Source: JANQGH01 sp039819285 | GTDB lineage: Bacteria; Pseudomonadota; Alphaproteobacteria; DSM-16000; Inquilinaceae | NCBI GenBank assembly: GCA_039819285.1 | Contig: JBCBSH010000009.1 | Span: forward strand, 1-43,021 | Reading direction: 5' to 3' | DNA length: 43,021 bases | Shown: piece by piece, positions 8,882 through 16,445 of the stretch | How the letters are laid out: each line of letters starts with the position of its first letter | How positions within the stretch are numbered: the first letter of the stretch is position 1 | Program-made: the position numbers and the translations under genes | Notes under the pieces: model-generated | Database searches by the model: none | What the model was told of the DNA's origin: nothing | Seen by the model: the letters and a program-made list of their open reading frames with translations, nothing else

Positions 8882-9886
8882 ATGGAAGAGAGGCGGAATC
8901 GGTCGATGTCATTGATCTCAATCTCCCGCTGTTGGCGCTGGCTAGCCATTCTGCTGGCTGTCCATCTGTCGACCCTCCTAGTCTCGCCGCCTGCCATGTC
9001 GGCGGAGGGGGGCAGGGGCGTCTACCTGCTCGGCCGTGTCGGTGCGCTCGCAGGATACATTCCCGATCCGGGCTTTTACCTCCGCAATATCACCTATCAC
9101 TACAGCGGCGAGACGATCGAACAGTTGAACCTTGGTGCCCGGATTACCGACGACGTTCGGGCGAATGTCACCTTGAACATCCTCAATCTCACCTGGGTGA
9201 CGGATTGGCGGGTTCTCGGCGGCCGCGTGGCGTTTGCGACGTTTGTGCCCTTCGGGTACGAGCACGTGCGCGACGCCATCGAAATCGACTTCCCCAGCCT
9301 GCCTATTCCCCCGCTGGACACCGAGACAGACGGCAGTGCTGTGGGGTTCGGTGACGTGGTATTGGGCGGTGAGCTGGGTTGGAGCGCAGGCAACTACCAT
9401 TGGAGCGTCTACGGCTCGGTGTTCTTCCCGGTGGGCGACTATGAGGTCGGCCGTCTCGCCAATCTCGGCGCAAATCGCTGGGCGTTCGACACGGGCGGCC
9501 GGTTTACCTATTTGAACGAAGACAGTGGGACGGAAATCTCCGCCGCCGCCGGCTTCACCTTCAACCTGGAAAACCCGGACACCGACTATCAGACCGGAAC
9601 GGAGTTTCACTTTGAAACCGTGGGCCGGCAGTATCTGAACGACACCTTGTTCTTAGGCGGCGCCGGCTACTTCTATGAGCAGCTAACCGCTGACACCGGT
9701 ACCGGTGCCACGCTTGGAGCGTTCCGAGGTCGCGTCGCCGGCATCGGGCCGCTGGCCGGCCTCACTTTTCCGATTGATGGAGATCGCGAGATGACGGTGG
9801 AGCTTCGCTACACCCACGAATTCGCGGCGCGCAACCGGCTTGAAGGAGATGCAGTCCTGCTATCGTTCTCGCTGCCGCTGCAATGA
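8882..9886 (+). CDS. Outer-membrane protein, MetA-pathway phenol-degradation (SphA) type
   Basis: A 334-residue exported protein with a basic N-terminus, a hydrophobic segment at about 18-38 and a likely signal-peptidase site at AMSA before E41. The rest is rich in alternating hydrophobic and polar residues with many Gly, Tyr and Trp, as in a beta-barrel. Segments such as GFGDVVLGGELG and VFFPVGDYE match the PF13557 family (MetA-pathway, transporter/SphA). Members are thought to form channels for aromatic or hydrophobic substrates. The ATG at 8882 is preceded by GGAG 8 bases upstream; the ATG at 8906 is an alternative. Its operon partners are not evident. Confidence 0.8.
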   Translation: MEERRNRSMSLISISRCWRWLAILLAVHLSTLLVSPPAMSAEGGRGVYLLGRVGALAGYIPDPGFYLRNITYHYSGETIEQLNLGARITDDVRANVTLNILNLTWVTDWRVLGGRVAFATFVPFGYEHVRDAIEIDFPSLPIPPLDTETDGSAVGFGDVVLGGELGWSAGNYHWSVYGSVFFPVGDYEVGRLANLGANRWAFDTGGRFTYLNEDSGTEISAAAGFTFNLENPDTDYQTGTEFHFETVGRQYLNDTLFLGGAGYFYEQLTADTGTGATLGAFRGRVAGIGPLAGLTFPIDGDREMTVELRYTHEFAARNRLEGDAVLLSFSLPLQ

Positions 9887-9907
9887 GGCGGTGCACGGAT
9901 CTTATGG

Positions 9908-10765
9908 CTAAACCCGCCGCGACAGCGCGTCCAGCCAGGCCGCCACGTCGCTGCTGGTCACTGTCGCGGCGCGCACCAGCTCGTCGAAATGCTGGATCAG
10001 CGCAATCACACGGTCGCCTTGCGGAAAGACCAGATAGCGCTGGCCGAGATAGATGATCGCCCGGGTGTGGCCAAAGACGGTCAGGGGGGCGGAGTAGAGC
10101 GCGCAGCCGTCATAGAGATGCAGCCGCACGCCCGGGTAAAGCTCGTCGCAATAGCGCGCCAGCGCCTCGATCTGGCGCTTTCGGATCCGCCGGTCCAGAC
10201 CGTGCCAGATGCCGCCGCCTTCAGCGAACTCCTGCAGTGTCTGCACGGCCATGGCGATCTCGAACTCGCTTTCCGGGCGGCGTAGCAGTGACAGCTTTTC
10301 CGTCGCATCGGCAATTGCCTGGTCGGGGTTCTTCAACGCGATGCCTCGAAACTCGAACTTCAGGACCGCATCGGTTTTCATCGCCGATGGCAGGGTCGAC
10401 GGCACGTAGCGGATCTTCTGGCCCAGCACCTCCAGATGCCAGTCGATGATGTCCTGGTCGGCCGGCAACAGCTTGGCCGGCGCGACCCGGACCGCCTGTT
10501 CCAGAATTGTCGAGGCGTGGCCGGGCTGGCTGGAGATACCCAACAGCCAGTCGCAACTGACCCCAAGCACGGTAGACAGTCGGGCCAAGGTCTCGCCATT
10601 AGGCAATGTCGTTCCCGCCGTCCGCAGCAGCTGCGACAAAGCGGATCGATCGATCGAGGCGGCCGCCGCGACCGCCGATCGGGACTGACCGGTAAGGACA
10701 ATCGCCTCGGACAGCCTGTCCCGAAACAGCCGGGCGCGCTCTCTCTTGTTCATGAGAGTGATCAT
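9908..10765 (-). CDS. XRE-family transcriptional regulator
   Basis: A cytosolic DNA-binding protein of 285 residues. An XRE helix-turn-helix occupies about residues 8-65, with RSAVAAAASIDRSALSQLLR covering the two recognition helices, followed by LPNGETLARLSTVLGVSCDWLLG. The C-terminal 200 residues have no family I recognise. They contain conserved-looking stretches such as YPGVRLHLYDG and HTRAIIYLGQRYLVFP that could bind a ligand. GTG at 10768 and ATG at 10753 are alternative starts. An inverted repeat lies directly in front of the gene, suggesting autoregulation. It is convergent with the outer-membrane gene and divergent from the DUF2061 gene. Confidence 0.8.
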   Translation of the reverse strand: MITLMNKRERARLFRDRLSEAIVLTGQSRSAVAAAASIDRSALSQLLRTAGTTLPNGETLARLSTVLGVSCDWLLGISSQPGHASTILEQAVRVAPAKLLPADQDIIDWHLEVLGQKIRYVPSTLPSAMKTDAVLKFEFRGIALKNPDQAIADATEKLSLLRRPESEFEIAMAVQTLQEFAEGGGIWHGLDRRIRKRQIEALARYCDELYPGVRLHLYDGCALYSAPLTVFGHTRAIIYLGQRYLVFPQGDRVIALIQHFDELVRAATVTSSDVAAWLDALSRRV

Positions 10766-10769
10766 CACT

Positions 10770-10785
10770 GTTGAATTATATCAAC
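10770..10785. promoter_or_regulatory. Palindrome, candidate XRE operator or FNR/FixK-type box
   Basis: GTTGA-ATTATA-TCAAC is a perfect inverted repeat. Its inner 14 bases, 10771-10784, differ from the FNR/FixK consensus TTGAT-N4-ATCAA at a single position. It sits 5 bases before the XRE start codon at 10765, where bound protein would block that gene, and about 120 bases before the DUF2061 gene. Confidence 0.45.
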
Positions 10786-10804
10786 AAAGTGGACAATACG
10801 CTAC

Positions 10805-10822
10805 TGAACAAGACAGTGTTCA
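10805..10822. promoter_or_regulatory. Second palindrome upstream of the XRE gene
   Basis: TGAACA-AGACAG-TGTTCA is a perfect inverted repeat with a 6-base spacer. Its centre lies 36 bases from that of the 10770-10785 palindrome, which is a little over three helical turns. Placement between two divergent genes suggests a regulator site; which protein binds it is unknown. Confidence 0.35.
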
Positions 10823-10904
10823 CGACACCCTCGTCGTCACTGCGATGCCAATCGTCTAACGTCGCGCGGCTTGCGGCGAACAGGACGACAAAGGGTCGGT
10901 TTGG

Positions 10905-11114
10905 ATGGTTGAGACGCGGACACGGACAATGGCCAAGGCGGTGACTTGGCAATTGCTCGGTCTCGTCACCACTACCTTGATCGGCTGGCTGATTACCGGT
11001 TCAGCCGTCGCGTCCGCCGGATTGGCCGCCAGTTCCGCCGCCATCGGCTTTGCCTGCTACGTTCTGCACGAGCGGCTGTGGCACGTCGTGCCCTGGGGCA
11101 TCCGGCGACGGTGA
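10905..11114 (+). CDS. DUF2061 small membrane protein
   Basis: A 69-residue inner-membrane protein with two predicted helices, about 12-32 and 36-52. The sequence matches the DUF2061 pattern: a basic N-terminus, KAVTWQLLG, a central WLITGS, and YVLHERLW near the end before a positively charged tail. No biochemical function is established for the family. The ATG at 10905 gives the typical N-terminus. It converges with the acetyltransferase gene, whose stop is only 5 bases away, and has the palindromes at 10770-10822 upstream. Confidence 0.8.
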   Translation: MVETRTRTMAKAVTWQLLGLVTTTLIGWLITGSAVASAGLAASSAAIGFACYVLHERLWHVVPWGIRRR

Positions 11115-11119
11115 AGCCT

Positions 11120-11914
11120 CTAGGCGGCGATGCTGCTCCGCGCTGCGTCGCATTCGTCGCACCCAGCGTCGGCGGGATGCAGGAACACCAACGGGTCTTG
11201 GGCCAGATGCCTGCGCGCGACATCGACGATATCGCGCGAACGGGCCAGCCTTGCGTGGGCATGGCCGACCGTGCCCTCCATCTGCAGGCCGTCGGCGCGC
11301 AGCCAGGCGTCCATGAGCGCAAACCGCTCACAGCAATGGTCGTTTTCCAGATAGTCGATGCGCACCTTGGCCCCGTCCTTCAGCACCGTGCAGTGATGGG
11401 CCACGGCATAGGGCACGTCCGCCATCACTTCCGCCAGATGCAGGGTCGTGTTCGCGTCCTGGCCGGCGCCCAGCAACAGCACCTGTCCGTCCAGTTCATG
11501 AACCCGACCCACCGGGCTTTCCGGCCGATGCGGTGGCAAGGGTAGGGGGTCGGCCGTGATCCTTGCCGCCTCAGGCCCGGCCGCCGCGAAGGCGAAGAAC
11601 TGGTCGCTGCGCTGGACGCCGGGCAGGCGCCAAAACGTGTCGGCGACGACGCCCAGGCTGGGTGCTGCCGCTGTCGCTAGCGGGTCGAACGGTTCGTCGT
11701 CCTCATCGGCCCAGGACGGCATGACCAGCGTTCCATCGGGCCCGATGGCATCGCGCAAGGCGGCGATCAGGCCCGCCGGCCCGCCCTCCACGGGGCGTGT
11801 CGCGCGAAACGATGTGTGGACGAGCAAGACGCCGCCCCGTTGCACGCCCAAGGTCGCCAACTGGTCGACAACCTCTGCCGTCTTCAGGGGCCGGCGTTCC
11901 TCGTCATCCGCCAT
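11120..11914 (-). CDS. AAC(3)-family aminoglycoside N-acetyltransferase-like protein
   Basis: A cytosolic protein of 264 residues of the Antibiotic_NAT family (PF02522), which transfers acetyl from acetyl-CoA to the 3-amino group of aminoglycosides. The signature is VHTSFR at 32-37, GTLVMPSW at 61-68, and the RPESPVGRV and GAGQDANTTLHLAE stretches in the middle. Length fits the family. The frame is open upstream, but the ATG at 11914 starts the conserved fold and follows the LysE-type gene by 23 bases. Many chromosomal relatives have not been shown to confer resistance, so the natural substrate may be a different amine. Confidence 0.87.
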   Translation of the reverse strand: MADDEERRPLKTAEVVDQLATLGVQRGGVLLVHTSFRATRPVEGGPAGLIAALRDAIGPDGTLVMPSWADEDDEPFDPLATAAAPSLGVVADTFWRLPGVQRSDQFFAFAAAGPEAARITADPLPLPPHRPESPVGRVHELDGQVLLLGAGQDANTTLHLAEVMADVPYAVAHHCTVLKDGAKVRIDYLENDHCCERFALMDAWLRADGLQMEGTVGHAHARLARSRDIVDVARRHLAQDPLVFLHPADAGCDECDAARSSIAA

Positions 11915-11937
11915 CGTTGTTTCGGGTGCCGGCGGTG

Positions 11938-12552
11938 TCAGTTGCGCGTGGCGACCGTAATCGCCGCGCCGGCCATCAGCGCGCCGGTGCCACGATTGAC
12001 CAGCTTCATGGCGCGCCGGCTGCGAAACGCCTGTCGCGCTCTTGCCGCCAGCAGCACATAGGTGCCCAGTACCACGGCATAGACCACGGCCACGACGAGC
12101 GCGAGTTCGAAGAAGCCGAGCCAGTCGAGCGCCGGCAACGAGATAATCGTCGGCAGAAGCGACAGATAGAACAGCATGGTCTTGGGGTTGCCCAGCGTCA
12201 GCGCCACGCCACCGGCGAACAGTCGGACAGCGTCGCCGGTCGGCGGCGCGGCAGAGGATGGCGGACGTGCAGGCGCAGTCCACAGCTTCCAGGCCAGATA
12301 CAGCAGATACGCCACACCCAAATACTTGATGGCCACAAACACCGGGTGGAACGTCTCGGCCACGGCCGCAAGCCCAAAGACGGCGCAGGCGAGCCAGATC
12401 ACGTCGCCCAGCAGCATGCCAAGACAAAAGGCTGGCGCACCGGCCGTGCCCCTTCCCATCACGCGGGCAATGAGGGCCGCGATCGCCGGGCCCGGCGAGG
12501 CGCAGGCGATGGCGAACACGCCGGCGAAGAGAAGCAGCGATGCAGCATCCAT
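11938..12552 (-). CDS. LysE/RhtB-family amino-acid exporter
   Basis: An inner-membrane protein of 204 residues with five or six hydrophobic segments, the usual length for the LysE family. Early residues ASPGPAIAALIARVMGRG carry the conserved PGP motif, and TLGNPKTMLFYLSLLP near 122-137 is the second family signature. The ATG at 12552 is supported by GAGGAA about 9 bases upstream. It is first in a two-gene minus-strand unit with the AAC(3)-like gene. Export of an amino acid or related compound is expected; pairing with an N-acetyltransferase would fit joint handling of an amine, but this is inference. Confidence 0.88.
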   Translation of the reverse strand: MDAASLLLFAGVFAIACASPGPAIAALIARVMGRGTAGAPAFCLGMLLGDVIWLACAVFGLAAVAETFHPVFVAIKYLGVAYLLYLAWKLWTAPARPPSSAAPPTGDAVRLFAGGVALTLGNPKTMLFYLSLLPTIISLPALDWLGFFELALVVAVVYAVVLGTYVLLAARARQAFRSRRAMKLVNRGTGALMAGAAITVATRN

Positions 12553-12836
12553 TGTGGGCTGTTCCTCACGGTTAAGGACGTTATTGGGATTGATTCCTAG
12601 CGGCGATCGGCACCGTTGGACAACCAGCTTCGCGACCGTTCGCCGAATACCGGCATTGCGGACCCAGGGGCGGCTGATGACCGGTTCGGCCGGCTGTCCG
12701 TGCAGAACCCCATGACATAAAGCACCGTTGCATGTAATAAGAGAAGAGAACATACAGATGCAGTTTTAAGTGCTTATCGGAGCGACGGAGGCTCTGTGGG
12801 CACGCGTTAAAAGTGCAAAACGAGGAGTGGAAAGCC

Positions 12837-14111
12837 GTGGAAACGCCAGCAGTTCTCGAAACGCCGCGCGAGGCCGCCGACAAGGCCTTTCAGGACCGCA
12901 TCGTCGACAACGCCATGATGCAACGGGTCCACGAGGCGCGAGAGCGCGGGCTCTATCCATACTATGCCGAACAGGCGCCTGTCGGATCGAACCATGTGGA
13001 GATCGACGGCAGGCGATTGTTGCAGCTCGGCTCCTCGAACTATCTGGGCTTGGCGGCCGACAGGCGGGTTTGGGAACGGGTCGTCAGCGCTGTCGCAGAG
13101 AACGGCACGTCCTGCACGTCAAGTCGCCTGCTAACCGGAACGCGGCCCTTGCATCACCGTCTGGAACGGCGGCTGGCGGCGTTTCTCGGTAAGCCGGCTG
13201 CCCTGGTCTTTCCGACCGGCTATCTGGCCAATATCGGCGCGATCCCGGCCCTGGTCGGCCGCCACGACGCGGTCTTCTACGATGCCGATGCGCACGCCTG
13301 CGTTTATGACGGTGTGGTGCTGTCGGGTGCCACGGCCCACCGCTTTCGCCACAACGATGTCGACCATCTGGACGAGCTGCTGTCGAAGAGCCCGGCGCCG
13401 CGCAAGCTGATCGTGATCGACAGCCTTTACTCGCTGAATGGCGACCTGGCGCCGTTGGCCGAGATGGTTGACGTTGGCGATCGGCATGGGGCCTGGATGT
13501 TCCTGGACGACGCCCATGGCATCGGCGTGCTCGGCCCCGGCGGGCGGGGGCTGTCGGCGGCCTGCGCGGTGACGGATCGGGTGCCGGTCATCATGGGCGT
13601 GTTCAGCAAGTCCTTCGCCTCCACGGGCGGTTTCATCGCCGGCAGCGCGGACTTGATCGACCATCTGCGCTTCAACGCACGGTCCTATCTGTTCAGCAAC
13701 GCCATCGCGCCGGCCCAGGCGGCCGCGGCGCTGGCGTCGCTGGAGATCCTGGAAGCGGAGCCCGATCTGCCGCGTCGCGCGCTCGATCTGGCCGCGCGGG
13801 CACGGGGGCGGCTGCGCGCCATGGGCTGGCGCTGCGGCGGCGACGGCAGCCAGATGGTGCCGATCGTGATCGGCGACGTCATGCTGGCGTTTCGCGTCAC
13901 GCACGCCCTGCGCGACCACGGCGTCAATGTCAGTCCGGCGGTCTGGCCCGGCGTACCGAAGGGCAAGGATCTGCTGCGCATCGGCTTTCCGCCAAGCCTG
14001 TCGGAGGTGGAGTTCGAGCAGGCGCTTGCGGCCTTCGCCACGGTCGCAGAGGCGATCCCCGAGGCCCGGCTGGCCGACGAAAGCCAGCCCAAACTGCGCG
14101 TTGCCGGGTAG
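12837..14111 (+). CDS. Alpha-oxoamine synthase (PLP-dependent; serine palmitoyltransferase/CqsA-like)
   Basis: A 424-residue fold-type I PLP enzyme of the family that condenses an amino acid with an acyl-CoA or acyl-ACP and releases CO2. Visible residues are SNYLGL at 67-72, SSRLLTGT at 95-102, the PLP-stacking His153, DDAHGIG at 224-230, and the Schiff-base lysine K258 in FSKSFASTGGFIAG. That last motif is closer to serine palmitoyltransferase, which has FSKS, than to 8-amino-7-oxononanoate synthase. The N-terminal 50 residues are longer than in BioF. The GTG at 12837 has GAGGAG 9 bases upstream and is preferred over the GTG at 12813. The downstream reductase overlaps it. Confidence 0.88.
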   Translation: METPAVLETPREAADKAFQDRIVDNAMMQRVHEARERGLYPYYAEQAPVGSNHVEIDGRRLLQLGSSNYLGLAADRRVWERVVSAVAENGTSCTSSRLLTGTRPLHHRLERRLAAFLGKPAALVFPTGYLANIGAIPALVGRHDAVFYDADAHACVYDGVVLSGATAHRFRHNDVDHLDELLSKSPAPRKLIVIDSLYSLNGDLAPLAEMVDVGDRHGAWMFLDDAHGIGVLGPGGRGLSAACAVTDRVPVIMGVFSKSFASTGGFIAGSADLIDHLRFNARSYLFSNAIAPAQAAAALASLEILEAEPDLPRRALDLAARARGRLRAMGWRCGGDGSQMVPIVIGDVMLAFRVTHALRDHGVNVSPAVWPGVPKGKDLLRIGFPPSLSEVEFEQALAAFATVAEAIPEARLADESQPKLRVAG

Positions 14112-14895
14112 CCGACGGCGGCCGCCCGGTCGCGCCATCATCGTCGGCGCCGCTGGCCAGCTGGGCGCCGCGCTCGCCGGCGAACTGGCAGCGTCCGGCT
14201 GTGACCTTGGCCTTTGCGGCCTTGACAGTGCAGCCTTGTCGGCCCTGGCTGACCGTCTTCGCGGTCGGCACGCTGTCGAAATCCAGCATGAAGAGGTCGA
14301 CGTCACGAGACCGGCCGCCCTCGCGGCCTTCTTCTCGGCCTATGGCGCTTCTCGGCCGGTCGACTGGGTCGTCATCAGTGCTGGGGTCGGCGGTGCGCGG
14401 TCCGATGACGGCGTCATGGAAGACGTGTCCACGGCCGAACGCATGGTGGCCGTAAACCTGAGCAGTGCGCTGACGGCCATTCGCCAGGCGCTCGGTCTGT
14501 TCGACGGCTCGCGACCGGGCCGGATCGTGGTGATCGCGTCCCTGGCCGCGTACATCGGCAGCCCGGAGTCCCCGGTCTATGCGGCGACGAAGGCCGGCCT
14601 GCGCGCCGCGTGCCTGTCGTTGCGCCCGGCCCTGGCCGCGCGCCATGTCGACGTGACGATCGCCAATCCAGGCTATCTGGCCGACCGGGTCGCGGATGGT
14701 GCTGCAAGCTGGCGGCCGTTCGCGATGCCCGCCGACGTTGCCGCGCGCCGAATCGTCAGGGCCGCGATACGGGGCCGGGCCGAAATCGCCTTTCCCTGGC
14801 AAATGGCGCTGCTGGTGCGGCTGCTCGCCAGCCTGCCGGTTCGCCTGCGCGAGCGGCTTTATGCCCGGATCTCAGGCGATCCTGTGGCGCGTTGA
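14101..14895 (+). CDS. Short-chain dehydrogenase/reductase, partner of the oxoamine synthase
   Basis: An SDR of about 264 residues. The nucleotide-binding GAAGQLG is at 16-22, N119 and the triad S147, Y160 and K164 (YAATK) are all present, and a basic amphipathic or membrane-associating C-terminus follows (PWQMALLVRLLASLP near 226-240). No ATG or GTG is available in frame; the TTG at 14101 overlaps the end of the upstream gene by 11 bases and suggests translational coupling. Reduction of the 3-oxo group of the synthase product, as 3-ketosphinganine reductase does, would be a natural job. That assignment is inferred from context, not from a specific motif. Confidence 0.8.
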   Translation: MPGSRRRPPGRAIIVGAAGQLGAALAGELAASGCDLGLCGLDSAALSALADRLRGRHAVEIQHEEVDVTRPAALAAFFSAYGASRPVDWVVISAGVGGARSDDGVMEDVSTAERMVAVNLSSALTAIRQALGLFDGSRPGRIVVIASLAAYIGSPESPVYAATKAGLRAACLSLRPALAARHVDVTIANPGYLADRVADGAASWRPFAMPADVAARRIVRAAIRGRAEIAFPWQMALLVRLLASLPVRLRERLYARISGDPVAR

Positions 14896-14930
14896 CGCCC
14901 GACAAATCGCCGCGATGGCAGTTTGCGGCG

Positions 14931-15815
14931 TTAAGCCATCGACGCCGGTCGGTGGACGGCCACCCCGGCCATCACCAGCGCGATGCCAACAAGATCCCAA
15001 AGGGTAGGGATCTGTCCCAGAACGATGGCAGCAATGATGGTCGCGGTCGCCGGAAGCAGGGCGAGCAGCAGGGCAAACGACGCGCGCGGCAGTCTCGACA
15101 TCGCCAACTGGTCGCAGACATAGGGGATAACCGACGAGCACAGCCCGACGCCGACGCCGGCCAGCACCAACAGGGGCATGCCGAAGGCCTGCATCGCTTG
15201 GATGAAGCCGATCGGCACGAGGATGAGCCCGGCAATCGCCATCGCCGCACCCAGCCGTTCAATGCCGCCGGCGGCACCCGCCTGCGCCACGCGATGGCCC
15301 AGGACGATGTAGCCAACGAAAAGGGCGGCGTTCAGGGCCGACCAGAACAGCCCCCACGGATCGCCGGACCAGGAAACGTCGATCAGCACGAAAACGCCGA
15401 CCGCGACCAGAACCAGCGCCAGCAGATTGCGCCGCGTGCGCAGGCCGAAAAGGGCCAGGCCGACCGTGCCGACGAACTCCATCGCCGCCACCAGGCTCAT
15501 CGGCAGGCGATCGAGCGCCAGGTAGAACGCCGTATTCATAACGGCCAGGCAGAGGCCGAGACCGAACAGCAGCAGTCGTGTTCTGCCGTCAGCGACCCGC
15601 AATGTGCGCCACGGCCTGGTGATGGGGGCGAAGATCAGGGCGGCCGACGCGATGCGAAACCAGGCCACACCCAGCACGCCGATCGCCGGGAACAGCAGCA
15701 CGGCGAAGGACGGTCCCAGATAGTGAAAGACCGCGCTGACCCCAAACCAGGCATGGGGCGGCACGGTGGCGGCGGCGCGGTCAAACTGCGCGCTGGAGCG
15801 GTGAGATTTCGGCAT
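14931..15815 (-). CDS. EamA-family transporter, RhtA-like
   Basis: An inner-membrane protein of 294 residues with ten hydrophobic segments in two homologous EamA halves. The C-terminal half, with DQLAMSRLPRASFALLLAL and LGQIPTLWDLVGIALV, resembles the threonine/homoserine exporter RhtA. Export of amino acids or other small metabolites is the likely role. It is divergently transcribed from an Lrp/AsnC-type regulator with 88 bases between start codons, a layout typical of regulator and amino-acid exporter pairs. The start ATG is at 15815. It converges with the SDR gene. Confidence 0.88.
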   Translation of the reverse strand: MPKSHRSSAQFDRAAATVPPHAWFGVSAVFHYLGPSFAVLLFPAIGVLGVAWFRIASAALIFAPITRPWRTLRVADGRTRLLLFGLGLCLAVMNTAFYLALDRLPMSLVAAMEFVGTVGLALFGLRTRRNLLALVLVAVGVFVLIDVSWSGDPWGLFWSALNAALFVGYIVLGHRVAQAGAAGGIERLGAAMAIAGLILVPIGFIQAMQAFGMPLLVLAGVGVGLCSSVIPYVCDQLAMSRLPRASFALLLALLPATATIIAAIVLGQIPTLWDLVGIALVMAGVAVHRPASMA

Positions 15816-15903
15816 GGCGACAGACTCGAAGCCAGCGCTGGGAAATGCTATGCCTGTTAGCGGATGTTTTTGCGAATTGGCGGACGATTATGAGGTCAAT
15901 TGG

Positions 15904-16392
15904 ATGAAAGACCTTCGATATGGAGCTGCGGCGCTCGATTCGGTCGATCTGGCGCTGCTCCAGGCGCTATCGTCCGAGGCCAGGCTGAGCATCGCCGCAC
16001 TTGCCCGGCGCGTCGGCCTGTCCGCGCCCAGCGTGTCGGAGCGGCTAAAGCGGCTTGAGGAGGCGGGCGCCATCGAGGGCTACGCTGCGGTGATCAATCC
16101 GCGGGCGCTTGGTTACCAGCTTGCGGCCTGGCTGCGTATCCGGCCCATACCGGGCCAGCTGCCCAAGGTGGCGGAGATCGTGAGATCGCTGCCGCAGATC
16201 GTGTCTTGCGACCGCATCACCGGCGAGGACTGCTTTATCGCGCGGGCCCTGGTGCGGTCGGTGGAGGATCTGGAATCTCTGATCGACAAGATCATTCCCT
16301 ACGCCACCACCAACACCTCGATCATCCAGTCCTCGCCGGTCGAGCCCCGCTTGCCACCCTTTGTGACGGCTGGAAAAACGACGTCGCGCTGA
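15904..16392 (+). CDS. Lrp/AsnC-family transcriptional regulator
   Basis: A 162-residue regulator. Residues about 12-60 form the AsnC-type winged helix-turn-helix (LDSVDLALLQALSSEARLSI, then LARRVGLSAPSVSERLKRLE), followed by the RAM ligand-binding domain with ITGEDCFIARALV. These proteins sense amino acids and form dimers or octamers. In-frame ATGs at 15814 and 15850 would extend it, but the ATG at 15904 is preferred: GAGG lies 7 bases upstream, the protein then has normal family length, and the promoter region is left free. It probably controls the divergent RhtA-like exporter. Confidence 0.87.
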   Translation: MKDLRYGAAALDSVDLALLQALSSEARLSIAALARRVGLSAPSVSERLKRLEEAGAIEGYAAVINPRALGYQLAAWLRIRPIPGQLPKVAEIVRSLPQIVSCDRITGEDCFIARALVRSVEDLESLIDKIIPYATTNTSIIQSSPVEPRLPPFVTAGKTTSR

Positions 16393-16445
16393 ATCAACGC
16401 CCGATTTTTGGCGGCGCTGGATGATCGCCTGCGCTAGACAGGGTC

